From the NCBI GenBank assembly GCA_027023265.1, contig JALVVV010000018.1:1-64000 (forward strand): a DNA stretch of 64,000 nucleotides, in the 5' to 3' direction. Below, one piece after another: positions 20,101 through 29,629 of the stretch; within the stretch, counting starts at the first letter, position 1, and every line of letters starts with the position of its first letter. The notes under the pieces are model-generated. The model ran no database searches. It saw only the letters and a program-made list of their open reading frames with translations, and had not been told where the DNA came from. A program made the position numbers and the translations under genes. Source of the DNA: DHVE2 group archaeon. GTDB taxonomy: Archaea > Thermoplasmatota > Thermoplasmata > Thermoplasmatales > Aciduliprofundaceae.

Positions 20101-20343
20101 ATGAAAAAATTCGTTACGGAATTAAGAGGCAAGACAGCCATGACCGATGATGGGGTTATTCTCGGGACCATAGATAACTTTGTGGTAGATACGGATACTG
20201 GCGACATAAAGCATGTGCTGGTTATTCCTGCAGAGGATTTGGAAGCAAGAGAGTTTCAGAGGGACGCACAGGGACGCCTGATACTGCCGTTTGAGAGTAT
20301 GCGCTCTGTGCGTGATGTAGTTGTGATGACCCTTAGAAAATAA
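20101..20343 (+). CDS. PRC-barrel domain protein
   Basis: 80 aa; LRGKTAMTDDGVILGTIDNFVVDTDTGDIKHVLV. Confidence 0.8.
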   Translation: MKKFVTELRGKTAMTDDGVILGTIDNFVVDTDTGDIKHVLVIPAEDLEAREFQRDAQGRLILPFESMRSVRDVVVMTLRK

Positions 20344-20356
20344 AGAAATAGCAGAA

Positions 20357-21568
20357 TTACCGGTACCTTAAAATAGCAGCTATGCCACCGAACGCGGTGG
20401 CGAATATTTTTCCCTCTTCGCTCTCATCGGAGATAAGCTCCACCTTCGTTCCATTTTGTTCCGCTATTTCGTAGTACTCTTCTATTAAATCTTTCTTATC
20501 AACAATCTCCATTGGCACACCACAATCAGGACAAACCTTTTCTGGAATTTGCCCCTTTACAGTTTCAACAATTTCCTTTCCACATTGAGGGCATCTCCAT
20601 GTGACTCTGTATTTCCTAAGCCCGTCTGAAATCAGGAGCGTGTCCACCGCACCGCTCTCCAAAGCCTGGCGCACCTCCTTCTCGCCATATATGGCCAGGC
20701 CTCCATCCGGCTTTCTTATTTCCCTGAAAAATTGATTGAGCAATTTTCGCTCCTTGTAAAGCTCAAGCTGTTCTATAGTTTTTGCCGCTTTATTTGCCAG
20801 TTCGTGTAATCCGTACTCATCAGTGTATCCTGTGTCAAACAGGTCCACAATCTTCTTTTTTAGTTCGTGGTGCAGGTAATCCCCGTTAACGAACATTTCC
20901 TTGGTGCTACCAGGACCTCCAACGATTATCCCGCTTAGTTTCTCGTTAAGAAAAACCTCATTTGCTTTATCGCCCACCCTCTTGAAAAATTCATGGACTG
21001 CCTGCTCTATTAGCCTTTCAAACCTGCGAGAAGATTGACCGCCCTGATGATGTTTGCTCGGAACCATACTTTCAAGGTGCTTCACTGGAATCACCCGAGT
21101 GCCACGCAGCAACCCAATCGTGGCTTCCTTCCGGTCTATGACCAAAAGCCCGTAAACATCCTTATCGCCAAGCATGGATTTTAATGGCTCCAGATAAAAC
21201 TTTGAATCGCAGCGATATATGAAAGATTGAACGGGCTCTGGCGGCTCCATAAGATGGGATACCATTTCAGTCTGGTCACCCCTTTTCTGAACATGTCCAA
21301 CAAACACCACAAGCCCGTTGGGTGGGGGCATTTTGAAATATTTTAACCTTGACATTATACTCTCTATTGCACTCATAACGTTTTTACGCGTGGTCTTGCT
21401 CTTTATGTTCGATGATGTGCCGTACTCGTCTCTGAGATATGCTATAACATCGGATATTGGTCTCTTTGGAGGAATATAAACGGATATGAGCTCGGTTCCT
21501 CTACCCTGATACTTTTCGAGCTCCTCTAACATACGCTTGAACTCATATTTTCTTCTTGCTTCGTCCAT
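20357..21568 (-). CDS. prf1: Peptide chain release factor aRF1
   Basis: eRF1 family: TSSNIKSKTTRKNV (NIKS), GIIVGGPGSTKE (GGQ-region equivalent neighbourhood), C-terminal zinc-binding CPQCGKE..CPDCG. Confidence 0.93.
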   Translation of the reverse strand: MDEARRKYEFKRMLEELEKYQGRGTELISVYIPPKRPISDVIAYLRDEYGTSSNIKSKTTRKNVMSAIESIMSRLKYFKMPPPNGLVVFVGHVQKRGDQTEMVSHLMEPPEPVQSFIYRCDSKFYLEPLKSMLGDKDVYGLLVIDRKEATIGLLRGTRVIPVKHLESMVPSKHHQGGQSSRRFERLIEQAVHEFFKRVGDKANEVFLNEKLSGIIVGGPGSTKEMFVNGDYLHHELKKKIVDLFDTGYTDEYGLHELANKAAKTIEQLELYKERKLLNQFFREIRKPDGGLAIYGEKEVRQALESGAVDTLLISDGLRKYRVTWRCPQCGKEIVETVKGQIPEKVCPDCGVPMEIVDKKDLIEEYYEIAEQNGTKVELISDESEEGKIFATAFGGIAAILRYR

Positions 21569-21817
21569 TTCTCACACCTTATCGGTGAATTTGTTTTATT
21601 AAATAAATGTTAGCCCCTTTGCAGAACACATACTTGTACATTTCAAGGTATTTAATATAATTGCATCCGGTACGGTTACTGTTGAATTGATTTTTTAACC
21701 TGAATAAAGACATGTTGGATTTGCGATTTCCATATGCCCCATGTAAATAAGAGAAATCAAGATGGAAAACTTTTCAGCGGCAAAAGAAAAAAGAAAATTA
21801 TAAATATGTAGCAAGCC

Positions 21818-23593
21818 ATGATTTTCCTTATGAAGATAATCGCATACTTATTATTATTCACACTAATTTGCTCTCCTATTTTATCATATTCAGCCATGGG
21901 CAATTCGGAAAATACCCAAAACACAAGTCTACCCGAATGGACTTTCATGGTGTACATGGATGCAGATAATTCACTTTCTTATTACGCACCCGATGATCTT
22001 GCTGAGATGATGAGCTACGGTTCCAACGCAAATTTGAATGTTGTCGTGTTGTATGACTCAACAAAATCTGGAGATTCCGCTATATACTACATTGAGAAAG
22101 GCAAGAAAGTGCTTGAGGAATCCCTTGGAGAAGTGGACATGGGCAGTGAAGTTACCCTTAAAAATTTCTTGAACTGGACATACCATCACTATCCTGCCCA
22201 GCACTATTTCTTGGATTTGTGGGACCACGGAGATTACTATGAGGGCGTGTGCATGGACCATGGGGACTGGCTAACTTTAAGCGAGTTACACGATGCGCTG
22301 GGTTATTTTGACAGCTTGAGAGGTAAAAAACTGGATGTAGTCGGGTTCGATGCTTGTAGAATGGGGGGTATTGAGATATTCTATGCCCTTCGAGATGTGG
22401 CCAATTACGCGGTTGCATCAGAAAAAGACGAGCCTGCAAGTGGCTGGCCGTATTACCGGGTTCTAAGCGGTATATACGATAAGAATCCTGAGAATGCCTC
22501 TCGGGCCGTTGTGAATGCCATGTATGACTGGGCCAAGAAGTTCTACTCTCAGAACGGTCTGTCGGTTATCATGGCTTCTGTGAATCTTACGAGAATTAAC
22601 TCTTTTATCAATAAATTCAATGCTCTTTTGAATTTTGCAATGCCTGTTGCCACATATCTTGGTCCAGAGATATTAAATGCCACCAGTGATGTTGAGCGTT
22701 ACGAGCTTCATTCGGTTGCTGATTTTTACAATTTAATGCAGAAGCTGAACGATGTGGGGGATTACCGTTTATCCAAACTTGCAACTGGAATGATGCAGGA
22801 AATAAACAACGTGACATACTACAAAGTATGGGACTGCCCTAACCCAGCAAACGGGTATCATGCCAGGCATGCCCACGGAATAGGGATTTATTTTCCCCAG
22901 TTTTTTGTTTCTGGAGGATATTATAGCACCGAATTCGCCAAAAATACATTGTGGGTAAAATTCCTAAACAGCTTTTTAGAAAAAACGCCCATTAAAAGAA
23001 ACGGCTCGGCAAACATTACAGCAAAGAATGGATGGTTAAATATATCATATGAGGCAAATGTATCCTACGTGGATGTGTACGTGCTAAACGCCACGAAAAC
23101 CTACAGCGGAATTCTCAAGCCAATGGGAAATTATGATTTACCTGTTAATTACGGAACTTACACGGTTTTCATATATGGTTATAACAGCTCAGGCGAGGTG
23201 GTGTGGAGAGTAAAAAAAATTGTACCGTATTTGAGAGAGATAGATATTCTTGGAAAAATATATCTCAATGGCAATATCGCAGATGGTGCTAAAATATCAT
23301 TCAGAATAGGAAATGACACGTACGTAGTTATTCAAAACAGCACTGGATTTGATTTGAAGCTCAAGTACCCCAAAGAGATTTGGGATAACAGCACCGTTGT
23401 AATTCATGTGAGCTACCGGTACTTTTCTAAAGATTACACGTATAAAATCGGCTCTTTGAAAGGAGAAGAGTTTCTCCCCGTAATTATAAGAGATTCCTAT
23501 TTCCCCACATATCCACAAATAGTCATTGTATCCCTATCTTTTACAGTAATTGCACTTGTAATTATTTTTTATCTTCGCAGGTTTTCTTCATAA
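21818..23593 (+). CDS. Exported, C-terminally membrane-anchored clostripain-like (C11) cysteine peptidase
   Basis: Signal peptide; WTFMVYMDADNSLSYYAPDDLAEM; DLWDHG...; VVGFDACRMGGIE catalytic His/Cys contexts; C-terminal TM helix. Confidence 0.85.
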   Translation: MIFLMKIIAYLLLFTLICSPILSYSAMGNSENTQNTSLPEWTFMVYMDADNSLSYYAPDDLAEMMSYGSNANLNVVVLYDSTKSGDSAIYYIEKGKKVLEESLGEVDMGSEVTLKNFLNWTYHHYPAQHYFLDLWDHGDYYEGVCMDHGDWLTLSELHDALGYFDSLRGKKLDVVGFDACRMGGIEIFYALRDVANYAVASEKDEPASGWPYYRVLSGIYDKNPENASRAVVNAMYDWAKKFYSQNGLSVIMASVNLTRINSFINKFNALLNFAMPVATYLGPEILNATSDVERYELHSVADFYNLMQKLNDVGDYRLSKLATGMMQEINNVTYYKVWDCPNPANGYHARHAHGIGIYFPQFFVSGGYYSTEFAKNTLWVKFLNSFLEKTPIKRNGSANITAKNGWLNISYEANVSYVDVYVLNATKTYSGILKPMGNYDLPVNYGTYTVFIYGYNSSGEVVWRVKKIVPYLREIDILGKIYLNGNIADGAKISFRIGNDTYVVIQNSTGFDLKLKYPKEIWDNSTVVIHVSYRYFSKDYTYKIGSLKGEEFLPVIIRDSYFPTYPQIVIVSLSFTVIALVIIFYLRRFSS

Positions 23594-23978
23594 GTTTGCT
23601 TATCTTGTGAAGATACCTTGATACCTTCACGGCCTCACTGCTTATTTCCTCTACTTTTCCCCCGAAGATGACAAAATGCCTCACTTCAAAATCATTTTTT
23701 GAATACTTTTTAAGCTCTTCAGCAATATAATGGAGCTGCACACAGTGTGGTGAGCCGTCAACGGTTATCACCGTAAGGGACTCTGCAACGGACATCATTG
23801 CAGCAAGCTTGTAAAAAGCCATATTAATATGCTCTTTCTCCGGGCAAAATGATAATTTAGTGTAACCATCATAATTTTTAAGTTCATCGGGATGCTCGTT
23901 TTCCACACAGATTCCATACAACAATAAATGCTGCCTTCTTATGTGCTTTCCTTTGGCGTTTGTGCTCATCAGGTCCAT
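23562..23978 (-). CDS. Conserved hypothetical protein
   Basis: 138 aa ORF convergent with the C11 peptidase (32-bp overlap); sequence looks protein-like but I do not recognise the family. Confidence 0.5.
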   Translation of the reverse strand: MDLMSTNAKGKHIRRQHLLLYGICVENEHPDELKNYDGYTKLSFCPEKEHINMAFYKLAAMMSVAESLTVITVDGSPHCVQLHYIAEELKKYSKNDFEVRHFVIFGGKVEEISSEAVKVSRYLHKISKLMKKTCEDKK

Positions 23979-24083
23979 AGTAATCTATGAGCATCTTTTA
24001 TTTACAATTTGCTGTTGGAGGATTATCTGTATTGCGAAAGTTAGATATGCTGAGTTGCCATGGGATGCAAGAGGTGATACAAA

Positions 24084-25094
24084 ATGCCGTTCAATTTGGA
24101 GCTGGAAAATCTGAGATATGGTAGTGACCTGATAAAAAGAGGGTTTGCAAAGATGCAGAAAGGTGGAGTAATCATGGACGTTACAAATGCAGAACAGGCA
24201 GGAATTGCAGAGGAGGCAGGTGCAGTTGCAGTCATGGCTCTTGAGAGGGTACCTGCAGATATCCGTGCTGCTGGCGGAGTGGCCCGCATGTCTGACCCGA
24301 AGAAGATTCAGGAGATAATGGATGCAGTTACCATACCCGTCATGGCAAAGGTGAGAATCGGCCACATTGCGGAAGCAAGAGCGTTAGAATCGATGGGTGT
24401 GGATATGATTGACGAAAGCGAGGTGCTGACCCCCGCAGACCCGTTTTTCCACATTGACAAGAGAAACTTCACCGTGCCATTCGTTTGCGGTGCAAGAAAT
24501 TTAGGAGAAGCCGTTAGGAGAGTATGGGAAGGCTCTGCGATGATCAGAACTAAGGGCGAAGCGGGCACGGGAAATGTTGTGGAAGCGGTGCGTCACATAC
24601 GCCTGGTAAATCGAGGGATAGAGGAGCTCAAGTACAAAGATGACGCAACCATATACAAGATAGCCAGAAAATACGCGGAGTCTTACGAGAAACTTCTTCT
24701 AAAAGTGAAAGAGTTTAACGGTGTACCCCAAGAGATAGACCCTCACGAGCCTGTTTTTGGAGATTACACAATAAACGATATAGTTGAAGGGCTTTATAAA
24801 GAGCTCGTTGAGATTAAGAAATTGCAGCGCTTACCCGTGGTAAACTTCGCAGCAGGAGGAATTGCAACTCCAGCAGACGCAGCGCTCATGATGCAACTTG
24901 GAGCAGATGGCGTTTTTGTGGGCTCGGGTATCTTCAAATCCCCGAATCCAGAGGAGATGGCTCGCGCCATAGTGGAAGCAGTTCACAACTACGACGACCC
25001 TGGTGTTGTTGCTGAGGTTTCCAAGGGCTTGAAAGGAATGTACGGCCAGGAGGTATCTGAATTAAAAGAGCATCTCCAGGATAGGGGCTGGTAA
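24084..25094 (+). CDS. pdxS: Pyridoxal 5'-phosphate synthase subunit PdxS
   Basis: [46 protein letters not shown]; near-invariant PdxS sequence. Confidence 0.97.
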   Translation: MPFNLELENLRYGSDLIKRGFAKMQKGGVIMDVTNAEQAGIAEEAGAVAVMALERVPADIRAAGGVARMSDPKKIQEIMDAVTIPVMAKVRIGHIAEARALESMGVDMIDESEVLTPADPFFHIDKRNFTVPFVCGARNLGEAVRRVWEGSAMIRTKGEAGTGNVVEAVRHIRLVNRGIEELKYKDDATIYKIARKYAESYEKLLLKVKEFNGVPQEIDPHEPVFGDYTINDIVEGLYKELVEIKKLQRLPVVNFAAGGIATPADAALMMQLGADGVFVGSGIFKSPNPEEMARAIVEAVHNYDDPGVVAEVSKGLKGMYGQEVSELKEHLQDRGW

Positions 25095-25189
25095 ATTCCC
25101 CACCATTTTTACTTTTGCATTTTAAATATAATTGATAATCAATTTATGAATTTTCACAGTTACGGGAGGGATAGCTGCATAATTTAAAT

Positions 25190-25594
25190 ATGAGTTATAC
25201 GATATTCTATCAAATGGACATTGAAAACCTGATAAAAAATGAGATTAGCACTGTGAATAAAGGAATCATCCGCAGTAGAGCTCCTGTATCGATATTAATG
25301 AATGAACCTGCATTAAAAGATGACGGTAATACTGTGAAGTTAAATGAGAATTGCATACATCGCATAGTGGATAACTGCAACCTGCCCCTCTCAGCGATTT
25401 ACTTGCCGATAACGTTCTTTGTGCCATACGGGCTTGGAGAAGGATACCTCCTTTCAGAGAAAGATGCAAGAGTAGTAGAAATATTCAGAATCGAAACGAG
25501 CTTTAGAGCTGGAAAGTACTGGGTTAAGAATTATGAAATCAACAGATTAATAGCACATTACAACGGATGCTTTCAGAAGGTCTTTATTCCATGA
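25190..25594 (+). CDS. UPF0216/DUF61-like protein
   Basis: Pattern ISTVNKGIIRSRAPVSILMNEP..VKLNENCIHRI..LPLSAIYLPITFF resembles DUF61. Confidence 0.5.
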   Translation: MSYTIFYQMDIENLIKNEISTVNKGIIRSRAPVSILMNEPALKDDGNTVKLNENCIHRIVDNCNLPLSAIYLPITFFVPYGLGEGYLLSEKDARVVEIFRIETSFRAGKYWVKNYEINRLIAHYNGCFQKVFIP

Positions 25595-25636
25595 TAGAAG
25601 GAAAAGCGTTATTTACCCATCGTAAAATATCCGCCT

Positions 25637-26569
25637 ATGAAAGTTGTGCTTGCATACTGTGAAAATGAGGCGCTGAAACTTGCAAGGAAATACCTAAAAG
25701 GGGCTGAAGTCAGGTGTATAAACGAATCAGATGAAAATTTTCTGAAAGATGCGAATGTGTTAATTACTTTGCACTGGAAAAATGTGAAAAAGTACCTCCC
25801 CAAGCTTAAATCGTTGAAGATGATTCAGGCGCTCTCCGCAGGGGTGGACCACATACCCATTGAGGAAATTCCGGATGATGTTATATTGTGTTCAAATGCG
25901 GGCTCAAACGCATGGGCCGTGGCAGAGCTGGCTTTTACGCTTTTAATGATATCCTTGAAAAAATCATGTTACAGGCACGAGCTTATGAAAAACGGAAAGT
26001 TTCCACAGATGATAGAGAGCAAGCTTCTTAGAGAAAAGAAAGTGGGTATTCTTGGGTTCGGGCACATCGGGCAGAGTATAGCGAGAATGCTATCTCCATT
26101 TAACGTAAAAATATATGCTTTTAACAGAAAGGGAAAATACAACGGAGACATAAAAATTGAGCAGGTTCATAAAGTAGATGAACTCGGGAATATTGCTCCT
26201 GAACTTGACGTGCTCATACTTGCTTTGCCTCTTACCAGAGAAACAGAGGGTATAATAAACAAAAATATACTGAAAAACATGAAAAAGGATGGAATACTGG
26301 TTAATGTTGCACGTGGTAAGCTGATAGTTGAGAAAGACTTTTTTGAATTCTTGAAGGAAAACAGTAAATTCACCGCCGCACTGGACGCCTGGTGGCATTA
26401 CGGACGAGGATTCACACAGAAATTTCCATTTGAAAAATTGCCTAACGTGGTAATGAGTCCCCATTGCGGAGGGATATACGAAAACTGGATAGATGATACC
26501 ATGAGAAATGCCACAGAAAATGTAATGAGGTATTTCAGAAATGAAACTCCAAAAAATATTGTGAGATAA
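25637..26569 (+). CDS. D-isomer-specific 2-hydroxyacid dehydrogenase
   Basis: GILGFGHIGQSIARML nucleotide-binding motif; VNVARGKLI; SPHCGG. Confidence 0.88.
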   Translation: MKVVLAYCENEALKLARKYLKGAEVRCINESDENFLKDANVLITLHWKNVKKYLPKLKSLKMIQALSAGVDHIPIEEIPDDVILCSNAGSNAWAVAELAFTLLMISLKKSCYRHELMKNGKFPQMIESKLLREKKVGILGFGHIGQSIARMLSPFNVKIYAFNRKGKYNGDIKIEQVHKVDELGNIAPELDVLILALPLTRETEGIINKNILKNMKKDGILVNVARGKLIVEKDFFEFLKENSKFTAALDAWWHYGRGFTQKFPFEKLPNVVMSPHCGGIYENWIDDTMRNATENVMRYFRNETPKNIVR

Positions 26570-26580
26570 TTTGATAAAAA

Positions 26581-27195
26581 TCAAGAATACATATTCCACA
26601 GGTGCTCAAAATAGTTTTCATATTCATTAGCCACTTCCCTGCTTTCAATGAGTGCGTTTGCTTCGTGATTGTACTTTAGTGCGCTCTGGCTCCAGTTAGT
26701 AGAACCAACTATGACTATGTCATCATCAATTATTATGAGCTTATCATGGGTTGTTTGGTTACTCCAATCAAACTCAACAGAGATTCCTTTTGATTTAAAA
26801 TATGCTGACCAGTTCTTTGCAGCGCTTACAATATCTGGATTTGAAAAACCAAAACCGTAGCCGTCATCCATTATGACTTTAACATCCACTCCGCGGTTAT
26901 GTGCACTAACCAGAGCTCTACCAAGCTTGGAGACATCGTGTGAATCATCATCTGGATTGCCGTACCATCTTATCTCATACATGACCATATGTATGCTCTT
27001 TTTAGCATCATTTATTTTGCTAAGCACTACCGGATAATAATTTCTGTCATTTATGGCCATTATCTTGGTATTATTGGAGACAATAACATTGCCTTCATGG
27101 AGAGGATAATTGTGCACCCCCATCATTTCCGCAGACATGAATCCCGCAGAAAACGCGAGCAAAATGGCAATACTTACTATAGCGCGATTGTTCAT
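26581..27195 (-). CDS. Exported/anchored single-HKD phospholipase D-like nuclease
   Basis: N-terminal hydrophobic signal; HDKLIIIDDDIVIVGSTNWSQSAL HKD motif. Confidence 0.85.
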   Translation of the reverse strand: MNNRAIVSIAILLAFSAGFMSAEMMGVHNYPLHEGNVIVSNNTKIMAINDRNYYPVVLSKINDAKKSIHMVMYEIRWYGNPDDDSHDVSKLGRALVSAHNRGVDVKVIMDDGYGFGFSNPDIVSAAKNWSAYFKSKGISVEFDWSNQTTHDKLIIIDDDIVIVGSTNWSQSALKYNHEANALIESREVANEYENYFEHLWNMYS

Positions 27196-27215
27196 AGATT
27201 GAGGATATTAATGAG

Positions 27216-28067
27216 TTATTTAACTGTTTTTGCGTATATCAAATATTCACCCCTCGCATCATCATACTGGAATTCTCCGATTATTTCTTTCATTCCAGAG
27301 ATTATGACCGGAGAATCTGCATAGACCCTGAGCGAGTAGTTGTCCTGTGACAGGTAAAAAGACAGGCCATAATCCGCAATTCTCCCATGTACACATACTT
27401 TTCCGCTGTGGTTTTCAAGTTCCGATATATTCGCCAGTTTAAACCCATCTGGAACGGTAGTTGTGGCAAACTTTATCAAAAACCTATTATTCTTAAACTC
27501 TCCGCAGAAATAAGCCTCTCTGGCTCCTTCATAACCGTACCTCACATAACCTATCACGTTACCTGTTTTATCTGTTATATTTAAATAATTTACCTTTAAA
27601 TAGGTCACTCTTCCGCTAATATCCACATTCAACCCAACGTACTTGGCGGGATTTTCCATTATGACCGGAAGAGATGTAAAATAGGAATCACTTATTACCT
27701 TAACATCGCTCTTCTTTTCAGTCTGAATCTCTATTGAAGAGCCATGCTTAACAACTATACCGGATATTTTCACTATCTCGCCCGGAGCCAACTTGCTGTT
27801 GAACTCCACAAAAACATGTATGCTATTTTTGAACTTTTCATCAGTAACTGTAACAAATGAATAGCTATCCCTAAAACTGCTTTTTATAACCACCCCCTTC
27901 ACAGTTACATATTCTCCAACGTAATTGCTGCACTCGTTTATTGGAACCGGTATTGGCGACACACTGTCAATATACATGTACAATCCAAGCAGAGAGAGGA
28001 TGATGGCCAGGTTTAGAATTATTAATGATTTGCCCTTCAAGTCCATAAAACTGTATTTTTGCGACAT
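27216..28067 (-). CDS. Membrane-anchored protein with OB-fold-like repeats
   Basis: N-terminal TM; repeated YVGEYVTVKGVVIKSSFRDSYSFVTVTD / YVGLNVDISGRVTYLKVNYLNITD / HSGKVCVHGRIADYG pattern typical of OB folds. Confidence 0.6.
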   Translation of the reverse strand: MSQKYSFMDLKGKSLIILNLAIILSLLGLYMYIDSVSPIPVPINECSNYVGEYVTVKGVVIKSSFRDSYSFVTVTDEKFKNSIHVFVEFNSKLAPGEIVKISGIVVKHGSSIEIQTEKKSDVKVISDSYFTSLPVIMENPAKYVGLNVDISGRVTYLKVNYLNITDKTGNVIGYVRYGYEGAREAYFCGEFKNNRFLIKFATTTVPDGFKLANISELENHSGKVCVHGRIADYGLSFYLSQDNYSLRVYADSPVIISGMKEIIGEFQYDDARGEYLIYAKTVK

Positions 28068-28132
28068 ATAAAAATATTATTATCTCATCAGGTATTCAAA
28101 CAAATATTTATCATATGAAAATATACCGCACA

Positions 28133-28648
28133 TGTATGGGTTTTGTTCACGTTTATACTGGCAACGGGAAAGGCAAGACTACCGCCGCATTTGGGCTTGC
28201 ATTTAGAGCAGCAGGAAGAGACAAGAGAGTTTGCATAATTCAGTTTATGAAACCGGATAAGGGTTACGGGGAGCAAGTATCTGCAAGGAAATTGGGCATA
28301 GAACTCCATGCTTTTGGAAGCAATAAATTCGTAAATAGGAATCACCCGTCTAAGGAAGACTATAAAAATGCACAGTCCGCGATGGACATGGCAAGGGAAA
28401 AAATAAAAAGTGGAGAGTACGACGTAGTAATTTTAGATGAAATAAACGTTGCCGTTGATTTCAAACTTGTAAATCTCCAGGATGTGCTTGAATTAATTGA
28501 AGATATACCCGATCGAACCGAGCTTGTGCTCACAGGCAGGTACGCTCATGATGAGATCATTAACCGGGCAGATTTGGTTACTGAAATGTGTGAGGTGAAG
28601 CACTATTTCAGACAGGGTGTGATTGCACGGGAAGGAATAGAGTATTGA
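28133..28648 (+). CDS. Cob(I)alamin adenosyltransferase (CobA/BtuR type)
   Basis: VHVYTGNGKGKTTAAFGLAFRAAG; VILDEINVAVDF; LVLTGRYA. Confidence 0.92.
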   Translation, partial: CMGFVHVYTGNGKGKTTAAFGLAFRAAGRDKRVCIIQFMKPDKGYGEQVSARKLGIELHAFGSNKFVNRNHPSKEDYKNAQSAMDMAREKIKSGEYDVVILDEINVAVDFKLVNLQDVLELIEDIPDRTELVLTGRYAHDEIINRADLVTEMCEVKHYFRQGVIAREGIEY

Positions 28649-28669
28649 GTAATGCGGTGAGGTGATTGT

Positions 28670-29002
28670 ATGGGAGATATTAGGGAAGAACTGCAAAAAC
28701 TTGTGGAAAAATTCAATATGGCTGAAAATAAGAAGAAGGAAAAATTGGAGAATTTGGATAGGAAGATTAACATAGTGTTTGAAGACGACGGCTCTTACAG
28801 AACACATCTAAAAGGGGGACGTCTTTCTGAAATAGAAGACGGAACCTTTGAACCGGGAGACATTACCATAATTACCACCACTGAGACATTTACAAAAATA
28901 CTTTCGAAAGAAGAAGACGCAATGACTGCATACATCACAAAGAAAATCAAGGTAAAGGCAAAGCTAATGGATAAACTATTGCTAAGCGATATACTGGGTT
29001 AA
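28670..29002 (+). CDS. SCP2 sterol-transfer-like domain protein
   Basis: INIVFEDDGSYRTHLKGG..PGDITIITTTETFTKILSKEEDAMTAYITKKIKVKAKLMDKLLLSDIL pattern. Confidence 0.55.
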   Translation: MGDIREELQKLVEKFNMAENKKKEKLENLDRKINIVFEDDGSYRTHLKGGRLSEIEDGTFEPGDITIITTTETFTKILSKEEDAMTAYITKKIKVKAKLMDKLLLSDILG

Positions 29003-29098
29003 TTTTGTAACTCTGAGGTGTTACAAATGGTAAATCCCCCATGCAACCCGAACACTGTCATACGTCTTACGAACGGCAGTTCAACAGTATTTTTTGTA

Positions 29099-29146
29099 TG
29101 TACGAAAAGTACAATGTATGGCAAAAAAATGTAACTTTACGAAAGT
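29099..29146. promoter_or_regulatory. Two short palindromes upstream of RHH regulator
   Basis: TGTAC-GAAAA-GTACA (29099-29113) and ACTTT-ACG-AAAGT (29134-29146) just upstream of TATA-like TTATATACT. Confidence 0.45.
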
Positions 29147-29193
29147 ATTATATACTGCTTGAACCATACACATCATGTAAATGGGTGTATGCC

Positions 29194-29592
29194 ATGGGGG
29201 ATACAAAAATAACACTGAGGATTAGCGAGGTGGAGCTTGACGAGATAGATGATTTCGTGGCAAGACACCCAGAATATCATAACCGTTCACAGCTGATAAG
29301 GCACGGTGTAATGGAGTTCATGAAGATGGTCGAGCGCGGTGAGTTCAGGAGATCAAAAAAGGGATTCTGCGTGGAAATGGACGGGATGCTCATAAGAACC
29401 CTTGAAGATTACGTGGAGTACGGGTACTTTGATAGCATTGACGAACTGATTAAATATGTCCTAACAATAATATCCTCCAGTGGGATTTTAGGACATATAC
29501 TAAAGAGTTATGTAAATGCAATACACAAAGATTTACGCCTTGACCCCGAACTGTTGCGGAAGGAGCGGGTTGCAAGAAGGTATAAAGATTAA
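29194..29592 (+). CDS. Ribbon-helix-helix transcriptional regulator
   Basis: MGDTKITLRISEVELDEIDDFVARHPEYHNRSQLIRHGVMEFM; start reassigned from ORF start 29041. Confidence 0.82.
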   Translation: MGDTKITLRISEVELDEIDDFVARHPEYHNRSQLIRHGVMEFMKMVERGEFRRSKKGFCVEMDGMLIRTLEDYVEYGYFDSIDELIKYVLTIISSSGILGHILKSYVNAIHKDLRLDPELLRKERVARRYKD

Positions 29593-29629
29593 CGATTTAA
29601 ATAAAAGATATGCCAGGAGCGTGGTTGGG

